This document shows positions 25,902 to 36,375 of a stretch of 64,000 nt of DNA, one piece after another (position 1 is the first letter of the stretch; every line of letters starts with the position of its first letter). The DNA lies in the NCBI GenBank assembly GCA_900112995.1, contig FONU01000009.1, forward strand, positions 62,001-126,000. Reading direction: 5' to 3'. Source of the DNA: [Lactobacillus] rogosae. GTDB lineage: Bacteria; Bacillota; Clostridia; Lachnospirales; Lachnospiraceae. A program made the translations under genes and the position numbers. The notes under the pieces are model-generated. The model saw only the letters and a list, made by a program, of their open reading frames with translations. It ran no database searches and was not told the origin of the DNA.

Positions 25902-27257
25902 GTGTTTAATAAGATATTGATAGCGAACAGAGGCGAAATAGCTGTTAGAATAATAAGAGCCTGTAGGGAAATGGGTATACAGACAGTTGCAGTATATTCT
26001 GAGGCGGATAAGGAAGCACTTCATACGCAGCTGGCTGATGAGAGTGTATGTATAGGAAAGGCAGCAGCTAAGGATAGTTACCTTAATATGGAAAGAATAT
26101 TGAGTGCAACAGTAGCTACACATGCAGATGCAATACATCCAGGCTTTGGATTTCTTTCTGAAAACAGTAAGTTTGCATCATTATGTGAAAAATGTAACAT
26201 CACATTTATAGGTCCAGATTCAGATATCATAGAGAAAACAGGTAATAAACAGGAAGCAAGAAATACAATGATATCAGCAGGTATTCCAGTTATTCCAGGA
26301 ACCAAAGAACCAGTTATGGATGCAGAAAGAGGAAAAGAGCTTGCAGACAATATAGGTTATCCTGTTATGGTTAAAGCTGCACTTGGCGGCGGTGGCAAGG
26401 GGATGCGTGTTGTATATACAAAAGAAGATTTTAAAAGGGAATTCGATAACGCACAGAGAGAAGCTGTGAATGGCTTTGCTGATGGCACAATGTATATAGA
26501 AAAATATATAGAAAAGCCAAGACATATAGAGTTCCAGATATTAGCTGATAAATATGGAAATACAATTCATCTTGGTGAAAGAGATTGTTCAATACAAAGA
26601 AATCACCAGAAGTTAGTTGAGGAATCACCCTCTCCTGCGTTGAATGATGAATTAAGAAAGAGAATGGGAGATACTGCAGTGGCAGTGGCTAAGGCAGTTA
26701 ACTATGAAAATGCAGGAACAGTTGAGTTTCTTCTTGACAAAAACGACAATTATTACTTTATGGAGGTAAATACCCGTATTCAGGTCGAGCATGGTATAAC
26801 GGAACTTGTGACAGGTGTTGATCTTATAAAGGAACAGATAAAGATAGCAGCCGGCGAAAGTCTTGGTATTAAGCAGGAGGATGTAAGGATACATGGTGCT
26901 GCCATGGAAATAAGAATCAATGCTGAAAACCCTGAAAAGAACTTTGCACCTAATCCGGGAACAATAAAGAATATACATATACCAGGTGGTAATGGTGTAA
27001 GAATAGATACTGCAGTTTATAGTGGATATACGATACCTCCTTTTTATGATTCCATGATAATGAAGGTTATGACATATGCAAACGACAGGAAAACAGTGAT
27101 TGAGAAGATGAGAAGTGTCCTTGGCGAGATTATTATTGAAGGTGTCACAACAAATACAGATTTTATGTATGATATATGCCAGAATGAGAAGTTTATTAAA
27201 GGTGATGTCAGTACAGATTTCATACCAGAGGAGTATCCACAGGTATGTAAAAAATAG
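25902..27257 (+). CDS. accC: acetyl-CoA carboxylase biotin carboxylase subunit
   Basis: A 451-residue ATP-grasp enzyme of normal length: N-terminal KILIANRGEIAVRIIRACRE, glycine-rich ATP loop AALGGGGKGMRVV, and active-site region EVNTRIQVEH. It carboxylates biotin on AccB. The position normally reading VEHPVTE is VEHGITE here, a local substitution next to a conserved His. GTG start at 25902 with AAGGAG eight bases upstream. Confidence 0.95.
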   Translation: MFNKILIANRGEIAVRIIRACREMGIQTVAVYSEADKEALHTQLADESVCIGKAAAKDSYLNMERILSATVATHADAIHPGFGFLSENSKFASLCEKCNITFIGPDSDIIEKTGNKQEARNTMISAGIPVIPGTKEPVMDAERGKELADNIGYPVMVKAALGGGGKGMRVVYTKEDFKREFDNAQREAVNGFADGTMYIEKYIEKPRHIEFQILADKYGNTIHLGERDCSIQRNHQKLVEESPSPALNDELRKRMGDTAVAVAKAVNYENAGTVEFLLDKNDNYYFMEVNTRIQVEHGITELVTGVDLIKEQIKIAAGESLGIKQEDVRIHGAAMEIRINAENPEKNFAPNPGTIKNIHIPGGNGVRIDTAVYSGYTIPPFYDSMIMKVMTYANDRKTVIEKMRSVLGEIIIEGVTTNTDFMYDICQNEKFIKGDVSTDFIPEEYPQVCKK

Positions 27258-27301
27258 TTGTTCGTTATGCACAGTAAGAGTGCGTGGAAATGAGGATTTA
27301 T

Positions 27302-29089
27302 ATGCAGATAAAAGGCTTGTTTAAAAAGAATATCCATAAAAATAAAATCAACAATCTGGATAGCAGTAATATAAATGTTCCAGATGGATTATATACGAAA
27401 TGTCCGGTTTGTTCAAAAATAATTTTAACAGAGGACATGTATCTGAATAATTGTGTATGTCCGGAATGTGGATATTATATGAAGCTGGATGCCAGAACAA
27501 GGATATCCATGGTAGTGGATAAGAATACATTTTCAGAATGGGATACTAACATTGAAGAGAGCAATCCATGTGAATACCCAGGTTATGAGGAGAAAATCCA
27601 GAATCTTAAAAGAAAAACAAATCTTGATGAGGCAGTAATAACCGGTGTTGGAAAGATAGATGGCAGCAAAGCTGTTATAGGTGTCTGTGATACAAGATTT
27701 CTTATGGGCAGCATGGGCGAAGTTGTAGGTGAAAAGCTTACACGGGCAGTTGAGAAGGCTACAGAGCAGAAGCTGCCGGTTATTATATTTACATGCTCAG
27801 GCGGAGCCAGGATGCAGGAGGGAATAGTATCTCTTATGCAGATGGCAAAGATAAGTGCCGCATTAAAAAAACATGATGAGGCAGGACTTTTATATATCAC
27901 TGTTCTTACTGACCCTACAACTGGAGGTGTAACTGCAAGCTTTGCTATGCTTGGAGATATTATACTTGCAGAGCCAGGTGCCCTTATAGGTTTTGCAGGA
28001 CCAAGAGTTATCAGACAGACTATAGGACAGGAACTGCCAGAAGGGTTTCAGAGAGCTGAATTTCTGTTAGAGCACGGCTTTGTGGATGCGATAGTTAAAA
28101 GGGATGAGCTAAAGAAGACACTTGCGCATCTGCTTGACATACATAAGTACAGTGGAGCTTATACAGAAGTTAAAGAAAATGTGGATACATACCGGAGCAA
28201 TTCAGATATTATGAAGAAGTATCTTGAGTATCTTGATAATATATATTTCAAAAAGATAGATAGAGAAGAAGAAAAAAAGGCTGAGGCTGATAATAATCTG
28301 TATAATGAGTATGATGTATGGGAAAAGGTTGAAATAGCAAGAAGCAGTGAAAGACCTAATGCCGCAGATTACATAGAAAAAATAACTAAAGATTTTTTTG
28401 AACTTCATGGTGACAGAAACTTTTGTGATGATAAAGCAATAATAGGTGGAATCGCAACATTTGGCGGCATTCCTGTAACAGTCATAGGACATATGAAGGG
28501 TAAGACTACTAAAGAGAATATATCAAGAAACTTTGGAATGCCTAATCCCGAAGGGTATAGAAAGGCACTAAGGCTTATGAAGCAGGCTGAAAAATTTAAC
28601 AGACCGGTTATATGTTTTATAGACACTCCAGGAGCATATTGCGGTCTTGGTGCAGAAGAGCGAGGCCAGGGAGAAGCTATAGCAAAGAATCTGTATGAAA
28701 TGAGCAGTCTTACAGTTCCGGTATTGTCAATAGTAACTGGCGAAGGTGGAAGCGGTGGTGCACTTGCACTAGGTGTTGCCAATGAGGTATGGATGATGGA
28801 GAATTCCATATATTCAATACTTTCACCAGAAGGCTTTGCATCGATACTGTGGAAGGATTCTAAGAAAGCAAAAGAGGCTGCGGAAATAATGAAGCTGACG
28901 GCAGCAGATTTATATGAGCTTGGCATAATAGAGAAGGTCATTCCGGAATATCCGGTTATAAATGAAAATAATATAAAAAGAGTGACATTATATATGAAAC
29001 GTATGATATGTGATTTTATGTACAGATATATTGATATGGACAAGGAAGAACTTGCAAGACAGCGGTATAACAGATTCAGGAAAATGTAA
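27302..29089 (+). CDS. accDA: fused acetyl-CoA carboxylase carboxyltransferase beta-alpha (AccD-AccA)
   Basis: A 595-residue single chain that joins both carboxyltransferase subunits. Residues 1-300 are AccD: zinc ribbon C34-x2-C37 ... C53-x2-C56, then [10 protein letters not shown] and [12 protein letters not shown]. From about residue 335 it is Acc[26 protein letters not shown] and [17 protein letters not shown] with EGGSGGALA. Most bacteria encode the two separately. It transfers CO2 from carboxybiotin to acetyl-CoA to make malonyl-CoA. ATG 27302 lies six bases after GAGG; the in-frame GTG at 27284 precedes that site. Last gene of the fab operon. Confidence 0.94.
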   Translation: MQIKGLFKKNIHKNKINNLDSSNINVPDGLYTKCPVCSKIILTEDMYLNNCVCPECGYYMKLDARTRISMVVDKNTFSEWDTNIEESNPCEYPGYEEKIQNLKRKTNLDEAVITGVGKIDGSKAVIGVCDTRFLMGSMGEVVGEKLTRAVEKATEQKLPVIIFTCSGGARMQEGIVSLMQMAKISAALKKHDEAGLLYITVLTDPTTGGVTASFAMLGDIILAEPGALIGFAGPRVIRQTIGQELPEGFQRAEFLLEHGFVDAIVKRDELKKTLAHLLDIHKYSGAYTEVKENVDTYRSNSDIMKKYLEYLDNIYFKKIDREEEKKAEADNNLYNEYDVWEKVEIARSSERPNAADYIEKITKDFFELHGDRNFCDDKAIIGGIATFGGIPVTVIGHMKGKTTKENISRNFGMPNPEGYRKALRLMKQAEKFNRPVICFIDTPGAYCGLGAEERGQGEAIAKNLYEMSSLTVPVLSIVTGEGGSGGALALGVANEVWMMENSIYSILSPEGFASILWKDSKKAKEAAEIMKLTAADLYELGIIEKVIPEYPVINENNIKRVTLYMKRMICDFMYRYIDMDKEELARQRYNRFRKM

Positions 29090-29123
29090 GAAAGCACTAA
29101 ATCTATTACATTTTTTTATGGTT

Positions 29124-29179
29124 GTATTAATATAATTGTGTTAATATGATTATGTTAATGTGATTGTTTTAATGTGATT
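29124..29179 (+). repeat. four imperfect 14-bp tandem repeats
   Basis: Units GTATTAATATAATT, GTGTTAATATGATT, ATGTTAATGTGATT and GTTTTAATGTGATT occupy 29124-29179 without gaps, upstream of the membrane protein gene. They could be a binding array or slippage product. Confidence 0.75.
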
Positions 29180-29230
29180 GCGTAGGAAGATTACGGAATT
29201 GTTATATCTAAACAGAAAGAAGGAATATAT

Positions 29231-30103
29231 ATGTCATATGGATACAGACAATACAGGGATACTGCTCATAGATGGACACAGATAGGTGTTGGTTTAATAT
29301 CTGTAATAGCAGGTCTTATACTTATTGTATGTGTAACGGCACCTATGTATGTCTCAAGCATGTTAAAGGATGCAGGACTGTCAGCTGCTATATCGCACCG
29401 TTTTATGGATACTGTTTTTGATTCACTTGGGGATAATATGGAGGCGTTATCCAGAATTCAGACAAGTATAGAGGATTCTAAGATAGTAGACAGAATAGCA
29501 CAGAAATATACAACGGCTATGGTTGACGGGATGCTTAAAGAAAAATCCTTTGATGATATAGAGATTAATATAGATGCAGAGCTGGATGAGCTTATGGATA
29601 TGACATATAACAAAATAGCATCTAATATCAATATGGGAAATATACAGGAAACAATAGTCAGGGCAGCTCTTAGCTATAGTAAAAATGCTGCAAATGAGGC
29701 TATAAATAATTATGCCAGTGGTATATATGGTGATATATCTTATCGTCTGCAGCCGCTTATAAAGGTATATGGAATAATAACGTCTGTTGTGTTTAAGATA
29801 TTGATGCTTTTAATATATATCACATTATTGATTGTTATCATTGCATTTAATCCTGTCAGGGTTGTAAGGTACACACTCCCATGTATATTTGTCATAACAG
29901 GTGGTATATGTATTTTTATTGCAAATATAATTGGAAACAGATGTATGGCGGCTGTAAGTAACAGATATCTAGGAAGAACTGTGTTTATAGATACTCAGAT
30001 TGCTTATAGGGTTATGGGTGTTATGTGTATACTGGCAGCAGCTTCTTATGTTATTACTTTGATATATGGAATGGTTGTGAAAAACAGGAGAAAAAGAATA
30101 TAG
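29231..30103 (+). CDS. four-helix membrane protein of unknown function
   Basis: Not recognised. The 290-residue protein has a hydrophobic segment at about 17-40, a long mostly polar and helical extracytoplasmic part of about 140 residues (45-182), then three hydrophobic segments near 183-205, 214-238 and 262-283 and a basic C-terminal tail (KNRRKRI). The topology resembles sensor-like or stress-inducible membrane proteins but no motif fixes it. It follows the fab operon and a tandem repeat array; GAAGGA site before the ATG. A bidirectional terminator separates it from argG. Confidence 0.7.
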   Translation: MSYGYRQYRDTAHRWTQIGVGLISVIAGLILIVCVTAPMYVSSMLKDAGLSAAISHRFMDTVFDSLGDNMEALSRIQTSIEDSKIVDRIAQKYTTAMVDGMLKEKSFDDIEINIDAELDELMDMTYNKIASNINMGNIQETIVRAALSYSKNAANEAINNYASGIYGDISYRLQPLIKVYGIITSVVFKILMLLIYITLLIVIIAFNPVRVVRYTLPCIFVITGGICIFIANIIGNRCMAAVSNRYLGRTVFIDTQIAYRVMGVMCILAAASYVITLIYGMVVKNRRKRI

Positions 30104-30191
30104 AAATATCTGAGATTAATGTTTGATAAGAGTTTATTAGAGTTTATAAGAGCTTATAAAAACTCATAAAACATTATAAAAGATGAAAAAT

Positions 30192-30230
30192 GGAGCTGCT
30201 ACATATATATGTGGCAGCTCCTGATTTTGT
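30192..30230. terminator. bidirectional terminator between membrane protein and argG
   Basis: GGAGCTGCTACATA...TATGTGGCAGCTCC (30192-30221), one G-U pair, with TGATTTTGTTTT after it and an A tract before it that gives a U tract on the minus strand. Confidence 0.85.
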
Positions 30231-30265
30231 TTTATAATACTTGTTATATAATATTTTTTAAAGTA

Positions 30266-31492
30266 TTATTTGTTATTCTTCTTTTCGTTCTCAAGCTTCT
30301 TCATAGCTCTTACCTTAAGTGAAAGACCAAAGAGGTTGATGAAACCATCAGCATCATGGTGGTCATAAAGGTCTCCAGTTGTGAATGAAGCGATAGATTC
30401 GTTATATAATGAATATGGAGATGTTGTACCAGCTTTGATGATGTTGCCCTTGTAAAGCTTGAACTTAACTTCACCAGTTACGTATTCCTGTGTCTTTTCG
30501 ACAAATGCCTGAAGTGCTTCACGAAGAGGTGTTTCCCACTTTCCTTCGTATACAACCTGAGCGAACTTGTTAGCAACATTAATCTTCTCTGCTGTTGTAT
30601 CCCTGTCAAGAACTAATTCTTCAAGCTGCTGATGTGCTTCGTAAAGAATAGTTCCACCAGGTGTTTCATATACACCACGTGACTTCATACCAACAACACG
30701 GTTCTCAACGATATCAATTATACCAATGCCGTGCTTGCCGCCAAGTCTGTTAAGTTCTCTGATGATATCAGAAACCTTCATCTTCTTGCCGTTAACAGAT
30801 GTAGGAACACCCTTTTCAAATGTCATTGTTACATATTCGCCTTCATCTGGAGCTTCTTCTGGTGTGCATCCAAGAACAAGAAGGTGCTTATAGTTAGGCT
30901 CATTAGCTGGATCTTCAAGCTCAAGACCTTCGTGGCTTATATGCCAGATGTTACGGTCACGGCTGTAGCTTGAGTCAGGGCTGAATGGAAGGTGAATACC
31001 GTGCTGTCTGCAATATTCGATTTCATCTTCACGAGACTGTAATGTCCATCTTGAATCTCTCCAAGGAGCGATAATCTGGATATCTGGAGCTAAAGCCTTG
31101 ATTGTAAGCTCAAATCTGATCTGGTCATTACCCTTACCTGTAGCACCATGGCAGATAGCAACAGCACCTTCTTTACGGGCAATTTCAACAAGTCTTTTGG
31201 CAATGATAGGTCTTGCCATTGATGTACCAAGTAAATATTTATTTTCATAAACTGCGTGAGCCTGTACACATGGAACGATGTAGTTATCGCAGAATTCATC
31301 TGTGATGTCTTCGATATATAACTTGGCAGCTCCACAAGATAAAGCTCTTTCTTCAAGTCCGTCTAATTCCTCTTCCTGACCGCAATCTGCACATACACAG
31401 ATAACATCATAGTCGAAAGTTTCCTTTAACCAAGGAATGATTGCTGTAGTATCAAGACCACCTGAATAAGCAAGAACAACTTTCTCTTTCAT
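30266..31492 (-). CDS. argG: argininosuccinate synthase
   Basis: A 408-residue enzyme with the N-type ATP pyrophosphatase motif [13 protein letters not shown] at residues 5-17, [13 protein letters not shown] near 118 and [19 protein letters not shown] near 190. It condenses citrulline with aspartate using ATP. It is transcribed divergently from argC across a 298-bp region rich in arginine-operator-like words. GGAGGT site before the ATG on the minus strand. argH is not in the window. Confidence 0.97.
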   Translation of the reverse strand: MKEKVVLAYSGGLDTTAIIPWLKETFDYDVICVCADCGQEEELDGLEERALSCGAAKLYIEDITDEFCDNYIVPCVQAHAVYENKYLLGTSMARPIIAKRLVEIARKEGAVAICHGATGKGNDQIRFELTIKALAPDIQIIAPWRDSRWTLQSREDEIEYCRQHGIHLPFSPDSSYSRDRNIWHISHEGLELEDPANEPNYKHLLVLGCTPEEAPDEGEYVTMTFEKGVPTSVNGKKMKVSDIIRELNRLGGKHGIGIIDIVENRVVGMKSRGVYETPGGTILYEAHQQLEELVLDRDTTAEKINVANKFAQVVYEGKWETPLREALQAFVEKTQEYVTGEVKFKLYKGNIIKAGTTSPYSLYNESIASFTTGDLYDHHDADGFINLFGLSLKVRAMKKLENEKKNNK

Positions 31493-31790
31493 TATTAATG
31501 TACCTCCATATAATTAAGTAATAGGTTTAATTATGTAATAAATATTATGTAGTAAATAATGCTATTACAAAGTGTAAAACTCTGCTGATTATAATAAACT
31601 ACTTATTATGAAAATGCAATAGGTAAAAATGTATATTATGCAATTTTATGCAAGAATATTGCATAAATATAAAAAATAATGAATAAACACTTTACATAGA
31701 AAAAAAAGTTGTTATAATGGAACTTGTCATTTTTATTGATGAATAATATATGTACACGAATGAATAAATAAACATTCAGATGGAGGACGT
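31493..31790. promoter_or_regulatory. argG/argC divergent control region with ARG-box-like sites
   Basis: argC promoter: TTTACA (31691-31696), 16-bp spacer, TATAAT (31713-31718). A minus-strand TATAAT lies at 31588-31593 for argG. ARG-box-like TGCAATTTTATGCA is at 31639-31652; ATGCAA/TTGCAT words occur at 31614, 31638, 31648 and 31659, and TGAATAA half-sites at about 31680, 31740 and 31761. ArgR control is inferred from similarity to TGAAT-N4-ATTCA. Confidence 0.6.
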
Positions 31791-32837
31791 ATGGTTAAGG
31801 TTGGAATTATCGGAGCTACCGGATATGCAGGTAACGAATTAGTAAGACTTCTTCTTGGACATAAGGATGTAGAGATTGTATGGCTTGGTTCACGAAGCTA
31901 TATAGATCAGAAATATTCAGATGTATACAGAAATATGTTTAAACTTGTAGATGCCAGATGTATGGATGATAATATGGAACAGCTTGCAGATGAGGTTGAT
32001 GTAATATTTACAGCAACACCACAGGGCTTATGTGCATCACTTGTTAACGATGAGATTTTATCAAAGGTAAAGATAATAGACCTTAGTGCAGACTTTAGAT
32101 TAAAGAATGTAGATATATATGAGAAATGGTATAAGCTTGAACATAAGTCACCACAATATATTGATGAAGCAGTCTATGGTTTATGTGAGATTAACAGGGA
32201 TAAAGTGAATAATAATACAAGAATTATTGCTAACCCGGGATGTTACACTACAACATCAATTCTTACATTATATCCACTTGTAAAAGAAGGAATTATTAAT
32301 CCAGATACAATAATCATTGATGCTAAGAGCGGAACAAGCGGTGCAGGCAGGGGTGCAAAGGTTGCTAATCTTTTCTGTGAAGTTAATGAGAGTATGAAAG
32401 CATATGGTGTTGGTACACACAGACACACACCAGAGATAGAAGAACAGCTTGGATATGCTTGTGGAAGAGATGATTTAAAGCTTATATTTACACCACATTT
32501 AGTTCCAATGAACAGAGGAATACTTGTGACAGCATATGCTAATCTTGCAAAGGATGTAACTTATGAAGATGTTAAGGCGGCATATGATAAATATTATGAC
32601 AAGGAATATTTTGTAAGAGTTCTTCCTGAGGATGTATGCCCAGAGACAAGATGGGTTGAGGGAAGTAACTTTGTAGATATAGGATTTAAGATAGAGCCAA
32701 GAACTAACAGAATTATTGCTATGGGTGCATTAGATAACCTTGTTAAGGGTGCGGCTGGTCAGGCAGTACAGAATATGAATCTTTTATTCGGTTTTGAGGA
32801 GAATGAAGGACTTAAGATTGCACCTATGTTCCCATAG
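31791..32837 (+). CDS. argC: N-acetyl-gamma-glutamyl-phosphate reductase
   Basis: A 348-residue reductase: NADP motif GIIGATGYAGNELVRL at 5-20, catalytic C151 in ANPGCYTTT and GAGRGAKV after it. Third step of ornithine synthesis. First gene of argCJBD, directly behind an ARG-box-containing promoter. GGAGG lies four to five bases before the ATG. Confidence 0.97.
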   Translation: MVKVGIIGATGYAGNELVRLLLGHKDVEIVWLGSRSYIDQKYSDVYRNMFKLVDARCMDDNMEQLADEVDVIFTATPQGLCASLVNDEILSKVKIIDLSADFRLKNVDIYEKWYKLEHKSPQYIDEAVYGLCEINRDKVNNNTRIIANPGCYTTTSILTLYPLVKEGIINPDTIIIDAKSGTSGAGRGAKVANLFCEVNESMKAYGVGTHRHTPEIEEQLGYACGRDDLKLIFTPHLVPMNRGILVTAYANLAKDVTYEDVKAAYDKYYDKEYFVRVLPEDVCPETRWVEGSNFVDIGFKIEPRTNRIIAMGALDNLVKGAAGQAVQNMNLLFGFEENEGLKIAPMFP

Positions 32838-32979
32838 AATTATATAATACAGGCGGCACTATAAATATTTTATTCATATAAGATTAATAAGACGTTATTG
32901 GTAAGTAATAATCCTGATAGATAATTATTATATAGGTAATTTAATAACAAGCGGTTATTAATCTGGACAGGAGGCAGTT

Positions 32980-34206
32980 ATGCAGATTATAGAAGGTGGA
33001 GTTACAGCAGCCAAGGGATTTAAGGCAGCTGGTATGGCGGCAGGAATTAAGTATAAGAATGGTAAGAAAGATATGGCAATGGTTGTTTCAGACAAGCCTT
33101 GCGTGACAGCAGGGACATTTACTCTTAACAGAGTATTTGCCGCTCCTGTTAAATGGGATAAGAATATTGTATACAATGAAGCTTATGCACAGGCAATTGT
33201 AGTCAACAGTGGTGTTGCTAATGCCTGTACAGGTGTTGAGGGTGATGAAGCCTGTGCACTTGAAGCTAAGACAGCTGGAGAGACACTTGGAATTTCAGCC
33301 GATGCAGTGCTTCTTGGTTCAACAGGTGTTATTGGAATGCAGCTTCCTATGGATAGAATGTGTGCAGGAATTAAGGCACTTCCGGAACTTCTTGATTATA
33401 CTAAAGAGGCTGGAACACTTGCCGCAGAGGCAATTATGACAACTGATACTGTAAGCAAGCAGGTTGCCTGCACAGTAAATATTGCTGGCAAAGAAGTAAC
33501 GGTAGGCGGTATGTGCAAGGGTGCCGGTATGATTCATCCTCATATGGCTACAATGCTCTGTTTTATTACAACTGATGCAGTTATAGAGAAGAAAGCACTT
33601 CAGAAGATGACAAGTGATATTGTTGAAGATTCATTTAATATGATATCTGTTGACGGAGATACATCAACTAATGATACAGTGCTTGTTCTTGCTAATGGAG
33701 AAGCCGGCAATGATACTATTAAGGAAGGCAGCAGTGATTATGATACATTTTATGAGGCATTATCTTATGTACTTACAGAGCTTTCTAAGAAAATAGCAGG
33801 AGATGGTGAAGGCTGTACATGTCTTTTTGAAGTTCAGGTTAAGGGAGCTTCAACTAAGGAACAGGCAAGAATTCTTGCCAAATCAATAGTGACTTCTAAT
33901 CTTACAAAGGCGGCAATATTTGGACACGATGCTAACTGGGGAAGAATTCTTTGTGCTATGGGTTATTCAGGCGTTGATTTCGAGCCGGAGAAGGTTGATA
34001 TATTCTTTGAAAGCAACGCAGGAAAGCTTCAGATAGTTAAAGATGGTACTGCAACAGATTACAGCGAAGAAAAGGCAACTGAAATTCTTTCACAAAATCC
34101 TGTAACCGCAATAGCAGATATTAAGCAGGGTAACAGTGAAGCTACAGCGTGGGGCTGTGACCTTACATTTGATTACATAAAGATTAATGCAGATTACAGA
34201 TCATAA
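32980..34206 (+). CDS. argJ: ornithine acetyltransferase / N-acetylglutamate synthase
   Basis: A 408-residue precursor that cleaves itself between A190 and T191 in MIHPHMATMLCF; T191 becomes the nucleophile. It recycles the acetyl group from acetylornithine to glutamate; bifunctionality (also using acetyl-CoA) is common but cannot be proven from sequence. No argA or argE is nearby, consistent with the cyclic pathway. The 142-bp gap from argC is AT-rich with no clear signal; AGGAGG precedes the ATG. Confidence 0.96.
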   Translation: MQIIEGGVTAAKGFKAAGMAAGIKYKNGKKDMAMVVSDKPCVTAGTFTLNRVFAAPVKWDKNIVYNEAYAQAIVVNSGVANACTGVEGDEACALEAKTAGETLGISADAVLLGSTGVIGMQLPMDRMCAGIKALPELLDYTKEAGTLAAEAIMTTDTVSKQVACTVNIAGKEVTVGGMCKGAGMIHPHMATMLCFITTDAVIEKKALQKMTSDIVEDSFNMISVDGDTSTNDTVLVLANGEAGNDTIKEGSSDYDTFYEALSYVLTELSKKIAGDGEGCTCLFEVQVKGASTKEQARILAKSIVTSNLTKAAIFGHDANWGRILCAMGYSGVDFEPEKVDIFFESNAGKLQIVKDGTATDYSEEKATEILSQNPVTAIADIKQGNSEATAWGCDLTFDYIKINADYRS

Positions 34207-34256
34207 TAGTTAAGAATAAAATGGCATTGTAATATTGTCAGGAATGAGGATAATAA

Positions 34257-35162
34257 ATGAGTACAATTAATATGGAAGAAGAGTTAAAGAAGGCACAGGT
34301 GCTTGTTGAAGCACTCCCATATATACAGAAGTTCAACAGAAAGATTATAGTTGTAAAATATGGTGGAAGTGCAATGGTTGATGAAGAACTTAAAAGAAAA
34401 GTTATTCAGGACGTAGTATTATTAAAGGTTGTTGGATTTAAGCCAATTATTGTACACGGCGGCGGAAAGGAAATCAGCAAATGGGTTGAAAAGTCTGGAA
34501 TGACACCGGAATTTAAGAATGGTTTAAGAGTTACAGACGAGCCAACTATGGAAATTGCTGAGATGGTTCTTAACAAGGTTAATAAAAGCCTTGTATCGCT
34601 TATAGAGGAACTTGGCGTAAAGGCGTGTGGTATAAGTGGTAAAGATGGCGGTATGTTAAAGGTAGAGAAGAAGTATTCAAAGGGTGAAGATATAGGATAT
34701 GTAGGTGAAGTCAAGGAAGTTGATACAACACTTATACATTCTCTTCTTAAGGATGATTTTCTTCCAGTAATATGCCCTATAGGATATGATGACAATTTCC
34801 ACGCTTACAATATTAATGCTGATGATGCAGCTTGTGCCATTGCAAGGGCAGTTAATGCAGAGAAGCTTGCATTCTTAACAGATATTGAAGGTGTATACAA
34901 GGATTATAATGATAAATCAAGCCTTATCTCAGAACTTTCAACAACTGAGGCAAGGGAATTATTAGCAGGTGGTACAATAGGTGGTGGTATGTTACCTAAG
35001 CTTAATAACTGTATTGATGCGATTGAACATGGTGTTTCAAGAGTGCATATACTTGACGGTCGTATTCCACACTGCCTCCTTCTTGAAATATTTACTAACA
35101 AGGGTGTTGGTACAGCTATATTATCAGAAGGTGCTGAGAAATTCTTCGATACTAATATATAA
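34257..35162 (+). CDS. argB: acetylglutamate kinase
   Basis: A 301-residue amino-acid kinase: [11 protein letters not shown] near 30-40, [11 protein letters not shown] near 63 and [15 protein letters not shown] near 240. Phosphorylates N-acetylglutamate; in cyclic pathways it is the arginine feedback point, and the roughly 25-residue N-terminal extension before the kinase core is the kind that mediates hexamerisation and arginine inhibition. Site GAATGAGG seven bases before the ATG. Confidence 0.96.
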   Translation: MSTINMEEELKKAQVLVEALPYIQKFNRKIIVVKYGGSAMVDEELKRKVIQDVVLLKVVGFKPIIVHGGGKEISKWVEKSGMTPEFKNGLRVTDEPTMEIAEMVLNKVNKSLVSLIEELGVKACGISGKDGGMLKVEKKYSKGEDIGYVGEVKEVDTTLIHSLLKDDFLPVICPIGYDDNFHAYNINADDAACAIARAVNAEKLAFLTDIEGVYKDYNDKSSLISELSTTEARELLAGGTIGGGMLPKLNNCIDAIEHGVSRVHILDGRIPHCLLLEIFTNKGVGTAILSEGAEKFFDTNI

Positions 35163-35176
35163 TAACAGGAGTAGTT

Positions 35177-36358
35177 ATGCAGACAGAACAGATTATTAAA
35201 ACAGCAGAAGAAAAGTTAATACATACATATAACAGATACCAGATTGTACTTGATAAAGGTGATGGTGTAAGATTATATGATACAGACGGAAAAGAATATC
35301 TTGATTTTGGTGCAGGTATTGCGGTATTTGCATTAGGTTATAATAACAAGGAATATAATGATGCGTTAAAGGCACAGATTGACAAGCTTATACATACATC
35401 TAATTATTTCTATAATGAGCCAGCGGTAAATGCTGCTAAAGCACTTACAAAGGCTTCTGGAATGGACAGGGTATTCTTTACTAACAGTGGTACAGAATCA
35501 ATAGAGGGTGCTATAAAGCTTGCAAAGAAATACGCTTATTTAAAGACAGGAAGAACAGATTCAGAGATTATAGCAATGCATCATTCCTTCCATGGCAGAA
35601 GTATGGGAGCATTAGCTGTAACAGGCAATAAGCATTATCAGGAAGCGTTCGGACCTATGATTCCGGGAATTAAATTTGCTAATTATAATGACCTTGAAAG
35701 TGTTAAACAGTTGGTAAATGATAAAACTTGTGCTATTATATTTGAAACAGTACAGGGTGAGGGAGGAATATATCCTGCAACTAACGAATTCATCAAGGGT
35801 GTAAGACAGCTTTGCGATGAAAAGGGTATTCTTCTTATACTTGATGAAATACAGTGTGGAATGGGAAGAACAGGTACAATGTTTGCATTCCAGCAGTATG
35901 GAGTTGAGCCTGATATTCTTACTGTTGCCAAGGCACTTGGCTGTGGTGTTCCAGTAGGTGCATTTCTTGCCAAGGAAGAAGTTGCCAAGGCACTTGTACC
36001 AGGAGATCACGGTACAACTTATGGCGGTAATCCACTTGCGTGTGCAGCAGCAACAAAAGTATTTGAATTATTTGAGAAACAGCATATATTGGATAATGTC
36101 AAGGAAGTATCAGCATATCTTGAAGAAAAGCTTGATGAACTTGTAGCAGAATATGATTTTATAATTGAGAGGAGAGGACTTGGACTTATGCAGGGACTTG
36201 AACTTTCAATCAATCCTAAAGATGTTATTGCTAATGCATTAGACAATGGACTTATACTGTTCTCAGCCGGAACTAATGTTATCAGAATGGTGCCACCTCT
36301 TGTTATAACTAAGGCGGACGTAGATGAAATGATAACAAAGTTAAAGAAATCATTTTAA
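35177..36358 (+). CDS. argD: acetylornithine aminotransferase
   Basis: A 393-residue class III PLP aminotransferase: FTNSGTESIEGAIKLAKKYA at 101-120, SFHGRSMGALAVTGN near 137, LILDEIQCGMGRTG at 220-233 and the PLP lysine K252 in VAKALGCGVPVGAF. Last step to acetylornithine. The gap from argB is 14 bp and to the next lipoprotein gene 17 bp. Confidence 0.95.
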   Translation: MQTEQIIKTAEEKLIHTYNRYQIVLDKGDGVRLYDTDGKEYLDFGAGIAVFALGYNNKEYNDALKAQIDKLIHTSNYFYNEPAVNAAKALTKASGMDRVFFTNSGTESIEGAIKLAKKYAYLKTGRTDSEIIAMHHSFHGRSMGALAVTGNKHYQEAFGPMIPGIKFANYNDLESVKQLVNDKTCAIIFETVQGEGGIYPATNEFIKGVRQLCDEKGILLILDEIQCGMGRTGTMFAFQQYGVEPDILTVAKALGCGVPVGAFLAKEEVAKALVPGDHGTTYGGNPLACAAATKVFELFEKQHILDNVKEVSAYLEEKLDELVAEYDFIIERRGLGLMQGLELSINPKDVIANALDNGLILFSAGTNVIRMVPPLVITKADVDEMITKLKKSF

Positions 36359-36375
36359 TAAAGGTTGGATGAATA

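Noticed and set aside
26652-27272. 206-codon minus-strand frame inside accC
   Set aside because: Cysteine/tyrosine/histidine-rich antisense artefact over a conserved ATP-grasp gene.
28405-29097. 230-codon minus-strand frame inside accDA
   Set aside because: Antisense to the conserved AccA part; no motif, no site.
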